In this document: positions 33,766-45,400 of the stretch, piece after piece | Layout: every line of letters starts with the position of its first letter | Position numbering within the stretch: position 1 is the first letter of the stretch | Assembly: GCA_026122225.1 (NCBI GenBank) | Contig: JANEZZ010001471.1 | Location: 124,001-188,000, forward strand | Reading direction: 5' to 3' | Origin: Heloderma charlesbogerti | Lineage: Eukaryota; Chordata; Lepidosauria; Squamata; Helodermatidae | DNA: 64,000 nt | Notes under the pieces: generated by a model | Told to the model about the DNA's origin: nothing | Seen by the model: the letters and a program-made list of their open reading frames with translations, nothing else | Database searches by the model: none | Position numbers and translations under genes: made by a program

Positions 33766-34174
33766 TTATACATCTGGCTCTGTTAGGGGTTGAATCTGCC
33801 TGGAGGCCCGCAGATTCATAAGAATAATGTATTGCAGTCCAGCGTTCTGGAAGGCATCAAGTTGGGAAGGCTGATGTATGTGATCTAAGGAGAAATGGGG
33901 CTTTCTGTGTTTTAGATTATATGCAGGAACAAATGGGTATAATGAAAATGGGAGGTAGGACTGGGTAGGGTTGAGTTCAAGCCTTTTCATTGGGGGAATA
34001 TCCAGAATGGCTCAGATGATGCTTTTGACTTATAGTGTTGTCAGGCAGCATATTGTGCAACCCAAACATTTGGTGGATAGGAAAGGTTTTAGCTGAAAAA
34101 CCTTAGGTCTTAATTATATTGCTTGTGGGTCAACAATGCTACAATGCTTGGGGAAACTAGTGGTGGCATGAGTT

Positions 34175-34372
34175 GGAAGCCCCCAGTTCAAGACTTGGAA
34201 GCCCCCAGTTCAAGACTTGGAAGCCCCCAGTTCAAGACTTGGAAGCCCCCAGTTCAAGACTTGGAAGCCCCCAGTTCAAGACTTGGAAGCCCCCAGTTCA
34301 AGACTTGGAAGCCCCCAGTTCAAGACTTGGAAGCCCCCAGTTCAAGACTTGGAAGCCCCCAGTTCAAGACTT
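34175..34372. repeat. Minisatellite, nine perfect copies of a 22-bp unit
   Basis: The unit GGAAGCCCCCAGTTCAAGAC plus TT repeats nine times without a single difference (198 bp). It keeps open frames in several registers purely by repetition and is not a gene. It lies in GEN1 intron 1, about 1.9 kb before the start-codon exon. Confidence 0.97.
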
Positions 34373-35086
34373 GGTTCAGCTATGAACTCTTTGGCTTGCT
34401 TCCATTTGCCATATGGAGATAATACTGGCTCTACCAGGGTGTTATAAAGATTACAGAGATATGTATATATGTGAAATGCTTTGTACGTTATAAACAGTAA
34501 CCTATTTTGTACATGGTTTGTCATGTTACTTATTCATTTAGTGGTACTTCAAACTGGGGCTGTGATCCTGTACTCACTTATATGGGACTAAGCCCCACTA
34601 AATTCAATGGGACTTGTGTCTGAGTAGACATGTTTAGGTTTGCACAGTGAGTTTCTCTTCTAGATGGTTCCAAACACTCAAGAAGTAACAATTCCTTGAA
34701 AGGTGAAGAGCTTGCTAAACCCACCACTCAAACCATGCTATGACAAATAACACTTTCAGGCAGACACAGGCTGTTAGTTGGGGGTTTTGCATTTGTCTAC
34801 AAAGTTGTGAGAGCAGAGAGTTTGTTAGGAGTATTTGGATAGCAAGGATTCTTTTTTAGTAGTTGGATGAGACTTTTAACAGCACATCCTATGTGTGCTT
34901 ACTCAGAAGTAAGCCTTATTGAGTTTAATTTTCTTCTAGCTAAGTGTGCATAAGATTATTGCCTCAGTTGCTTCCAGACCCATCAGCTCTAAGATTCTGT
35001 GCTGAAATACAAAACTTTGCTCTTATTGTTGTTTAATTACATTAAATTTTATCTGACTTTTTAAGGTTGTAACGAAGAGGAATAAG

Positions 35087-35218
35087 TAGTGATGTGGGGC
35101 GGAACATTTTCCAGAACTTTATTTTTCTGTGGAAATGTTTCCATTTCATACGTTCATGCATAACAATAGATGCCAGTTGCAAATATAGTATTAGACAAGT
35201 TTGGCAGTGTCATTGATG
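35087..35218 (+). repeat. Dispersed repeat, unassigned (copy b)
   Basis: Pairs with 10511-10642: GTGATGTGGGGCGGAACATT, ACTTTATTTTTC, TTTCCATTTCATACGTTCAT, AGTATTAGACAAGTTTGGC. The two differ at many scattered positions, indicating age. Confidence 0.7.
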
Positions 35219-35519
35219 TTTTTCAAGTGATTATCCTAGCAAGTATGTGAAATGGAACTAATAAACAGTGACAGCAAAACTGAAAGTGCCCCAACAACCT
35301 TAGTGGAATAGAGTTGAACACTACTGAAATAGATGAGTGGTTGTCAGCATCTCACACACATATCTTTGGGTTGTTAAACTTAGTATGTCAACAGTTTTCA
35401 GTACCTTCGGGGTTTTTCTTAAATTTAAACAATGCAAAGGATGTACATGTTATTGTCTTTGAATTTTTAAAAGTATTTCAATACACTTTTCTGCATAATA
35501 TAACATTTAAATAACTTTA

Positions 35520-35670
35520 AGGGTGCAATCATTGGTCCCTGGGGGAGCGTCTCAGGGACCATAGGATTTTTCGGAGTCCCCCACCCAAGGCCATAGACGC
35601 TGTGTTCCGATCCCTCCCCTTGCCCTCTCACAGCCGTGGTGGAAAGCACTGTGAGGCTGCTTCCCAAATT
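35520..35670. repeat. MITE-like fragment
   Basis: GGGTGCAATCATTGGTCCC with inner foldback GGTCCCTGGGGGAGCGTCTC / AGGGACCATAGGATTTTTCG. Related to the GC-rich elements at 23583 and 11965. The right end is not found. Confidence 0.5.
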
Positions 35671-36134
35671 GGCCAGTTTTAATTGCATAGTTTATGCTTT
35701 AAAATACGGTATGCACCCTGAGATCGGCGTGGGATCGGTGATCTACTTGAATTATAAAAAAAGTAAAAAAATACTGCAGGGCAAGAAATCATATTTCAGA
35801 CTAGTTCAAATATTGAAGGAAAATAGTAGCAAGAGTCTACCATTGATCTTGTCCATTAACGTAAAAGATCTATAAATGGGGATTGTTAAATGAATGCTTA
35901 AAAGGCTTGATAGAGCTACCTGTCATTTGTTCCTATCATCAAAGCCACTTCTTGAATTATTCCTCTTGAAGTGAATAGGGATTTTTGTAGTCGTACACTT
36001 TGGATTTTACTCTCTGAAAAAAATGAATTTTAGCAATATATTTAACAGTGCAGTCCTATACATATTTACTCTCATGTTTTCAGTGGACTGACTCCTGTGT
36101 AAGTATGTTTAGGACTGCAGCCTTAGAATATTTA

Positions 36135-36208
36135 TTGTTGTAATTCAAGTTTCATCACCAAAGTTTCAACAAGTCCTCCTTGTTGTAATTCAAGTTTCAT
36201 CACCAAAG
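36135..36208 (+). repeat. 29-bp tandem duplication next to the GEN1 exon 2 acceptor
   Basis: TTGTTGTAATTCAAGTTTCA with TCACCAAAG occurs at 36135-36163 and again at 36180-36208. The second copy ends 34 bases before the start-codon exon, so it occupies the branch-point and polypyrimidine region. Confidence 0.85.
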
Positions 36209-36267
36209 CCGTCAAATGTATTTATGTTGTTGATCTTTGCAGCCAACGTGCCTGAATATTTGAGACA

Positions 36268-36428
36268 ATGGGAGTAACTAGTCTGTGGCAGATCCTGGAA
36301 CCTGTAAAACAACACCTCCCTCTCAGCAGTCTTAAAGGAAAGACGCTGGCTGTTGATTTAAGTCTCTGGGTATGTGAAGCACAGACTGTTAAAAAGATGA
36401 TGGGAGTAGTCACAAAACCTCATCTTAG
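36268..36428 (+). CDS. GEN1: GEN1 coding exon 1 (start codon)
   Basis: The exon begins at 36243 after CTTTGCAG, with 25 untranslated bases, then ATGGGAGTAACT. It encodes the N-terminal nuclease motif with D30 in GKTLAVDLSLWVCEAQ. Donor GTAGGT. The conserved Met-Gly start of Rad2-family nucleases fixes the start. Confidence 0.96.
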
Positions 36429-39400
36429 GTAGGTACAGTGATTGTAACTAGCATACAGATTATTTGTGAGACAATGTTGCTTAGCTCATGGTGCTTTCCG
36501 AAAGGTAAGGCCGCCTTTCCCAACCTGATAGCCTCCAGATGTGGTGGACTACCAATGGCCATACTGGCCAAGAATGCTGGAAGTTGTAGTCCAGCACTTC
36601 TGGAGGGCACCAGGCTGAGGAAGGCTGAGATAAGGTGTAGCCTAAATATATTTCCAGGTTATGGAAAAAGCCTACGGTTGGAGTTTATTTCCCCCATTCT
36701 TCTGCCTGTAAGAGTTCTTGAGCAAACCCTAAGAGTGCTCTAGGACATGGAGTCCACATCTGCCAACACTGTTCAGAAGAATTCTGGTGGATTTGTGGAT
36801 CCTGCCACTTTGGATTCTTAGTTTGGGAGAAGGAAGAAAGACAAAGTACCTAGGATCACTTTTAAGAATGTTGTGAGAATCACGCACGTGTCATGTCATT
36901 CAACAGATATCCTCCTCTGGAACTGTGGGTTGTTTTTAAATTAGCAATCACCTTTGACAGGGGTGCGAGAGATGCAAAGAATGGTAAACTTGCTTTGCTT
37001 AATTGATTTGGAGAGAACAGTGAACATTTTATGTATGGGAACAAATGAATATATATGAATAAATATATATATTCTTGATAACTGCTATTGGAGATGAGTT
37101 ATTGTTAATGGTGCAATAATTTTTGTTGTATCGATAAGCCACAATTCCAGAGTTATCAGTGATAGCGAGTCAGAGAGGGAGTATAGTCACCAATGAACTC
37201 TCCATCTGGCTCTCAAATGCTAGGATGTGTGCCTGAATACGTCCTTTACCAACCCAAATTTTCTATGAAATTTCACATTTCCACATGTACTGATTGCTTC
37301 ATATATCATGGTATGTTGGGTACCACACAGAAAATGGTAGTATAGAGAACTAAATAAGCCAGTGTAGCAATGACTTCATTATCTTATATGCATGTTCGAC
37401 ATCTTAGTTTGTAAAAATGTTAAAAAAAATGTGTGTGTATCTTAACGTATACTTGGCCAATATTAAATTGACAAATGGTGCCTGACTACCAACCACCCTC
37501 TTCCATAAAAGTGGATTCACTCTCCTTTTATTACAGGAATCTTTACTTTCGGGTCTCTTCTTTAACATTAATGGGGATCCATCTGGTGTTTGTCATGGAG
37601 GGAGATCCCCCAAAGATGAAAGCAAACACAATGGAGAAGAGAACAGAAGTTCGCTTTGGGCCATCCAAGAAGCCTGGGACTGCAAGAACAGGGAGATCTC
37701 GTTTTAAGTCTCTGTTGAAAGAGGCAAGTTTTCAGAGTTGGTTACACTTTGAATGTTGTTGATGTTGGCTTCAAACAATGACAGGCATAAATATTGTTTA
37801 AAATAATAATATATTATTATGTTGTATAAAATATTTCTCTGCTGCCTTTCAGGGCAGAAGCCCACCTAAAGCTGCTTACAGCATTAAAACACATAAAACC
37901 ATTATGATATTAAGAGCGATAAAAACATAAACACAATAAAACAGCAATAAAAACCAACAGTAACAGCAATACAAACAGCAATACAAACCAATGACTTTAC
38001 CCATTTCTTCCCACATTTTGGTTCATAGATTACATTTTGATTTCCCCGGAAAAAGCAAAGCAGTTGTTACCTCTGAAATAAAAGGAACAAGTTTTGAACA
38101 TCTATGGCTTCACCTACATGATGATTTAACCCTCTTATACTGATTCAGCAAGAGGTCTTGGATAAAATTTAAGGAGGAATTAGAGTTTTACTTTAGAGAT
38201 CATCTTTCAGAAGCTATATGATGGGCTAATACATGGCATGCAATTCTGTGTGTGTGTGTGTGTGTGTAGACTTTTAAAACATTATTCTTTTGTAAACCAG
38301 TTTGGAATTTGTTTCAAATGAGAAGCAGCACATAAATATTGTTCCTAAATAATAATACATAATTATATAATCTGCTTCAATAATTGTGTTGGCAATGAAG
38401 AGGCAGTCCCCCTTCATTATTGAACAGAATCTTGGAAATGGGCGAGGGTGTTCTATGCAGTACAGATTTAAATAATTTCTGTCTTGTATGGGCTCTTTCG
38501 TGTATATTGGGTTTTATCCAATGAGTTGTATCCAGTCTTAGTCTAACTTGGCCTTCCCCAACCTGGTGCCCCTAAGATGTGTTGGACTGCAATTCCCAGC
38601 ATTCTCAGCCAGCTTGGCCACTGGTAGTCGAACACATTTGGAAGGCATTAGGTTGGGGAAGGCTGGACTGACTCCATTCCCATTCATTTCAATAGGTCTA
38701 CTTTAAGTAGGACTAACATTGGATACAACCCATTGATTTGGACCATCTCTCGTTTTACCAGTCTTTTGGATTGCATGTGGGTGATCCACACAGACTAGTC
38801 TGAAATATAGTGCCCTTCTGCCTGTGGCATCAAGCATATGTTTTGTGTCTTAGAAGGTTTTCAAACACAAAAGCACTGTCATTGCTTTTCTCTAGTTGCT
38901 GCTTCTGTCAGATGAGAGTTGATGACTTTTATTTCCCTTTGCGCATCTTTGCATGGATGTTCAACTTGTTAAGTAACGTATATCGATATTCTACCAATTT
39001 CTGTAGCTCTGTAAAGATCCACAGATCTTGCTCTGTGATCCAGTGGGGCTTGCAACTGAACAGGATAGGTTTCATGCAAGGCCAGATCAGTATCACAACA
39101 GGCAATAGCAACAGACATGTACAAGATGGTAGAGAAATAGCGTAGCTTATTCTAGGATCAGGCAGCTGCCTGGCCCAAGTTATAGGGTTCATCCAGCATT
39201 GAGAATATGCTTTGTAGGTTTTGAGCATTTTAATTACATATGTCACATGCAGTTCTTTAGATGGTTCTTAAATTATAAACCAGGGTGCAGAACCTTAGGC
39301 CTGGGAGCCAAATCCGGCTCTCCAGGGGTTCCAGTTTGGCTGTCTGGGGTTCCCTCAGAAAGCTGTGCCCCTTTACCTGGCCCCACCCCCACCCCTTTTC

Positions 39401-42400
39401 CCTTAACCACTGATCTTTTGCAAGTTTCCTAGCCTTTGTGCCATTTTTCCCCATTCTAAAAGGTTGAAATCCCTCCTCTAAGGCAGGAAGAGCTTCAAGC
39501 TACAATACCCTGGCATTATTTTATATTTTTGACCTCACCTCTTTTGCCTTTGGCTGAAAGGCAGCCCCTGAGAGCTTCTCCACAATGGAAATCGGCCCTC
39601 GGGCTGAAAGAGGTTCTGGACCCCTGTTATAGACTACTGCAGAGCAGTGGCCCCCACGGCAATAAAATGTTTGCAGAGCACAACAGAGGCAAATAGCTGC
39701 TTTAGTGGTTCCTGGTAATTCGTATGACTGTTTGGGGAAAAGTTGATTCATGCTTCCTGCCTCTTCACTTGGGATTTTTCTTCTTTAGTGCCTTGAATTG
39801 TTGGAGTGCTTAGGAGTACCTTGGGTTCAAGCAGCTGGTGAAGCAGAAGCCATGTGTGCTTACCTGAACGCGAACGGTGATGTGGACGGCTGCATCACCA
39901 ACGATGGTGATGCCTTCCTTTATGGTGCTCGAACAGTTTACCGGAATTTTACCATGAACATAAAGGTGATTTATGGGGGGATTTGTTTGTATATGCTTCC
40001 ATTTGTTAAACAAACAAACCATGATACTCTGAACAGCTATCTTGCTGCCGTGTCCTCGTCAATATTTTGATCTTAATCCCAAGTACGTCTGTATAGAAGG
40101 GGTGCACATTCATTTTGGCCTGAAGGGCTGTTATGATTCTGGCTTAGGGGTTGGGACACACACACACACACACACACACGTGCGTAGCCACACGTTGCAG
40201 TGATTCTGATACCAGTCTCTCCTTGCTGCTAGCATCCACGATCCTGATAGCAATCACTTGTTACCCACTCCTGCTAGCAATGAGGGAAGAGTGATCTGTA
40301 TCAGGATCATTAGGAGAGCAAAATCAGCAGTGGGGTGGTTGGGGCTCCTATGGGGGGCAGGGTGTTATGCACCCATGGTGTATAGCAGGGGTGGGCAAAA
40401 GTTAGATCTCCAGAAGGTTTGGACTTCAACTCTCAGAAGCCCCTGCCAGCAAGTGGTCAGGAATGCTGGGAGTTGAAGTCCAAAACATCTGGAGATCTAC
40501 TTTCTGTGCATCACTGCTGCATGGGATTGTATCCTCAATGAGTAAAAAATGGGGTGAAGTGACTTCAACCCACTTTTGACCCCTTGAGGTTCCAATCCTC
40601 TACACACTCACCTAGGGGTAAGATCTATTAAACTCACTGGGACTTATTTTGAACAGGCGTGAATAGGATTGCACTGTAAGCCTTGTTGGTATTGTCAGAC
40701 AGATTGTGAAACAATGGACCCATTCGGACCACCGTTTGGTGTTACTTGAATGAGCCTTGAGAAGTCTCAGGTCCTGCACTTCCTCCACTCGTGCAATTCC
40801 TGCATGGTTCTGGGCAAACCACAGTTTGCCAATTCATCCTTTCTCTTAGCAGTTCAAACCGCTTTTGGGGCGTGTGTTTTTAACAAATCTTGTTCATTCA
40901 ACAAAACTTGATAGTGGCATTTTGAGTTGCTTTTGTCATAAGGTCGAACTAAAGATGATGAAATGCCAGAGGGTATCGCCACCCTACTGTGTTTTTTACA
41001 GGATCCACATGTTGACTGCTATTTGATATCTGCTATTGAGGAGAAGCTAGGCTGCTGCAGGGAGTCTCTGATTGGATTAGCAGTTCTCCTTGGTTGTGAT
41101 TATCTTCCTAAGGTAAGACAATAACAAAAAATAAATGTAAAAGTTCTCACGTCAACTGCTAAACTTATTGTGGGAGCTGCTAATTTTTCTTATACATGAG
41201 GTACGTCAGTTTCTAGAACAGCCTGCCCAAACCAGGTGCCCTCCAGATGTTTTGGACTACAATGCCCAGCATACCTGACCATTGGCCATGCTGGCTGGGA
41301 TATGGGAGTTGACATCCAACAACCTGTGGAACGCACCAGGTTGAAGATTGTTCTAGAGTCATAGTACAAATTACCTTATTACATCCAGTGATTCCTAAGC
41401 AATGACCCAGTTCACACAAACAGCCCAAGTGAGTGTCCTGGTTCCCTCCAGCTTGCCCATTTCCACTTTCAGTTAACCCAGGAATGCCCTGTTCCTGGGT
41501 TGTTTTGTGACATGCAAACCCAGAAACTTTGGGTTGTTCAAGGGTTAAACAACCCAGAATAAACCCAATACAGGGCTGGCTCCAGAGTGTCCATTGCACA
41601 AATGGAAAAGCTCCTTCAGTTTGTGGAAGGAAATGAGATCCAGCAACAGCCTTCTGCTGGAGCAAGAGAAGATGATTTTTGCTGCTTTGCCCCCTGCACC
41701 ACCTCCCACACTGTCCCAGAGGGTCTCCCAACCCTTTGGAGCAGCATTTCAGCGGGCTGCAGGGGAAGGAGGAATCACTAGAAATTGCCTCCCTCACCCT
41801 TCAATCGCATGAACAGAGTTCTGCTCATGGGAATTCTGGATCCCACCCACATCTTGGTCACCAGGGATATTTGGTGATGTATATTGTAGAGGACTTAACT
41901 GCTGATACAGATAATCAATTGCAGCTAGAGCGCATACCTTTAAGTCCATTAGCACTTGGATCCTGAGCAGATTTACTGTTTTGGGTTCAGTGGCCCTTGT
42001 GGTTCAGTATATTTTGCTGACTTTTGTAGGACAAAAATTGCTCAGCTCTCATTTATGAATCAGACCTGCACTGAATGAGGTACACCTCTCCTTGGAGAAA
42101 GAAACTGCATCCATACAATAAATTAGGGAAGTGACTGAGCAGACCCAGTCCAATTCATAGGTCACATTGACTGAACTGCAGCCCATTCAATCGTTCTCTA
42201 AATGTTTCTGTTCTCCCACATTTTCAGTTGCCATTTCCCTGTGGCAGCTTGCAGCACTAACGACAACAGTCCACTGGTCTGCTCATCAGCACCGCTGCAG
42301 TTCTCCTCCTCCCACCCCCCCACAAACAGATGCAAACTACCATTTTTATGAGTGTCAGTCTAATTGGCTAATTTTATTTATACTGTAAAGATCTGAACAA

Positions 42401-45400
42401 GCCATACCACAGGAAAGCTTTGTTTTGCTTTTGATCTGGCAACTATTGCAATGCAGGGATAGTGCATCCTGCTGCAATATCCTTATGTCTCCTTTGATGT
42501 TGGCTTTTTTATTTTTGGTTTATTTAGCTGATGCAGCTGTCTAAATAAATCATCCAGTGTTTTGCTGCCTGCTTTCATTGTCAAAATGTCATCCAACCAG
42601 CTGCTTGCCCTTCCTTTCATTTCGGTCAATGTGGTTTTGGTTTTCCAGCCACAGAGTCTTGTTTTACTGCAAGATCCGGAGTGTGCTTAAGCATCCTATT
42701 TAACCTGCTTCTGTGGGAAAGGTGAGCTGAGCAGTTCAAAGTTCTTCCAACTGTCCCATCTTGTAGGAAGTGTAACGTCGGAGAGAGCTTCCTTGAACAT
42801 ACTTGATTGTGAGAAGTGGGAGAATATTCTTTGCACAGTCCCCTAATCATCACTTCATTGTACACTGATGGTTTGGTTTGTGGTAATGTATCACTCCAGT
42901 CATCAGCGTACTTTTGTGAGTGGATGTTTGCCTTTACACTTTGCTTATTCATTATCTGTGGCACATTTGACTTTCCATCTCAGGTTGGGGTTTTTTTTAA
43001 TTACATTTATATCCCACCTTTCTTCCATCATGGAACTCAAGGTTCCCAGGTAGTCTCTCCTCCAAGCACTGACCAGACCCAGACCTGCTTAGCTTCAGCA
43101 AGGTGGCTGCCTCATGTTCCTTCAGACTATGCCCTGGGACATACGTCGCATGTTTTTACATCACACAAGGTCAAGGATTCACTGTCTCTCTCTTAGTCTA
43201 ACCCTACCTTATTTGTTATTTATTTATTTACAGTATTTGTATACCGCTCCACATCCAAGGACCCTGGAGTGGTGAACAGTAGTCAGGGCAAAGAATAAAA
43301 ACACCATGTTAAAAAATTTAAAACCAATTTTTTTTTTTTTACAGAAACAGAGTTTCTTTTGCAGGGTTGTTGTGAGGATAACATGGGAGGATGCCCATGC
43401 AAGCCACCCTGAGCTGCCTGGAGAGAGGGCGAGATAAAAATGCCCTAAATCTATAAATAGGATTCAACCATTTTATTTTCAACCCACTTCCTGGTATTAT
43501 CATTGTCTCTCACAGTCAAATTCTTGTCATAATTATTTTCTTCTTTAGCTTCCTTCACACAGCTTGTTGAGCCTGAGGCAAATGCCGTTCTTTGAGCTAG
43601 TCCGTGCTGTGGTTGAGTGCCTTAATGCTCACCACACACTGATCAGAGACCAGATGGGCTTTTAGCCCTCATTGGGAACTGCAGTATTTAGATGGTTGCA
43701 ACAGAGTGCAAAAAAGCCAGCCCAGACTCAGGTCAGTGTCTGTGGCCGTTGGCAGTAACGCAGCTAGGTTGGCTTGCATCAAGGCAGGTAAACCATGGGC
43801 TACCTCAATGGGTTTCTGTGAGCCCAAAGGGTGACGAGAATGAGCCCTGCAATTCAAATACATGCCCATTATTATTCATGTATTTATAATACTGCTCTGT
43901 GTGTATCAAGATTCCTGAGTGGTGAACAATAAAACGAAAAAGGAATTAAAATACAGAATAAAAATATTTAAAACCAAATAATTATGTTAGTTACTTTGGT
44001 TGCTTCTATTTCTTCAGTGTGCTTTGCAAATCCCAGCTGCCTAGCATTTACTGCTCCATGCTTACAAGGTCAAAGAAGTGACTTCTGATTCTTGGGATAA
44101 CAGTTCTGATTGTGTCTTCAGTATGTGGTTAACAACCATCTTCTTGCTTGTAATACTTTGACTGTTGGACTACATACCAGTGGTCTCCACCCTTTCAGTA
44201 CAGTCTGACCATTCTGGTGCCAGGCTTAATTCCACAGCTGCAATCAGCTGAAAATGGCCTCTCTCAATGTTTTTGAAGCGCTGACTCATATTTGAGTATT
44301 CTAAAATTTCAGAACTGTGTGTTTTCACACGTATTTGTTACAGTCCAGGTTAAACCAGTGTAGGCTGCCATCCAGCTTGGAAGAAGTGAAAGAATTTTAC
44401 AGCTCTTGAGGGGTATGCACTCCTTCCAGGCAGGAGGCAGGGCTTCTTTCCATGCATGGTACAGCTAAACTGGTGTTTTTACTTGGGTTGCAGCAAGTGT
44501 CAACCCTAACACTTGCAGGCACTTACGATTTAACAGGTTGTATGAAAGACATTGTGAAAACTGATTCATGGTTCTGTTGCAATGCTTAATGCTATACATT
44601 TTATCTAGACTGTATCAATATGTGTTATGTTGTGTTGTCTCTACAAGGGAGTTCCTGGAGTTGGAAAAGAACAGGCTTTAAAGCTGATTAGGACTTTGAG
44701 AGGAAAGAGTTTACTCCAAAGGTACATTTGATCTTGTCTCTCACATTCCAACACAATTTTCTGCTTGCATCTTTCTTTGAACGAGTAGGTGTTTTGTGTG
44801 ATTCAAACCAACCTCTAGAATTTAACCAATCAAAATACAATATATAAAGTCAAACAACATTGAATCATTTGAAAGTTCTTAGTAAGAACTAGGATCTTAT
44901 GCAACCTTTATTATTTATGTATTTATTTTATCCCACTCTTCAGCCAAAAAGGCTGAAGATACAATCAATAAAAACAAGACAGTCCCTGCTCACAGGCTTA
45001 TAGTCTAAAAGATCTGTCACAAAAGGAAAAGGGAACAAGGAGGGAAAAGGGAAAAAGCAAACTCCAGCACCAGGTCTTGAAGTTAAATTGTAGTTCTGAT
45101 AATGACCAGTTGGCATGGAAACAGTTCAGGGAAACGGGTAGCCTCTAATGGAGCTGGTTTTTCAGCAGAGCTGGTGGAATGGCCCAGTTTCCCATCTCCC
45201 TCTGCTGCAGCTTGATGGAATCTTTTATTTCACATATATTTCCTTGCTATATGTATATTTTAATATAATTTTGTTTATACACCACTCTCTCATGCCAGAG
45301 CTCAGATCATCTTATGGTTTCCAGGTGGATCGCCCAACTTAAAAGAACATATCTGCTTAACTTCAGCAGTAGAAGATTATCATGTGCCTTCAGGCTGTTC

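Noticed and set aside
34175..34372. Regular repeats that could suggest a CRISPR-like array or a repeat protein
   Set aside because: Units are contiguous with no spacers, the genome is vertebrate, and the open frames result only from perfect 22-bp repetition.
41594..41966. Overlapping open frames in GEN1 intron 5 as exons
   Set aside because: GEN1 exons on both sides join exactly without them and no conserved protein sequence is visible.
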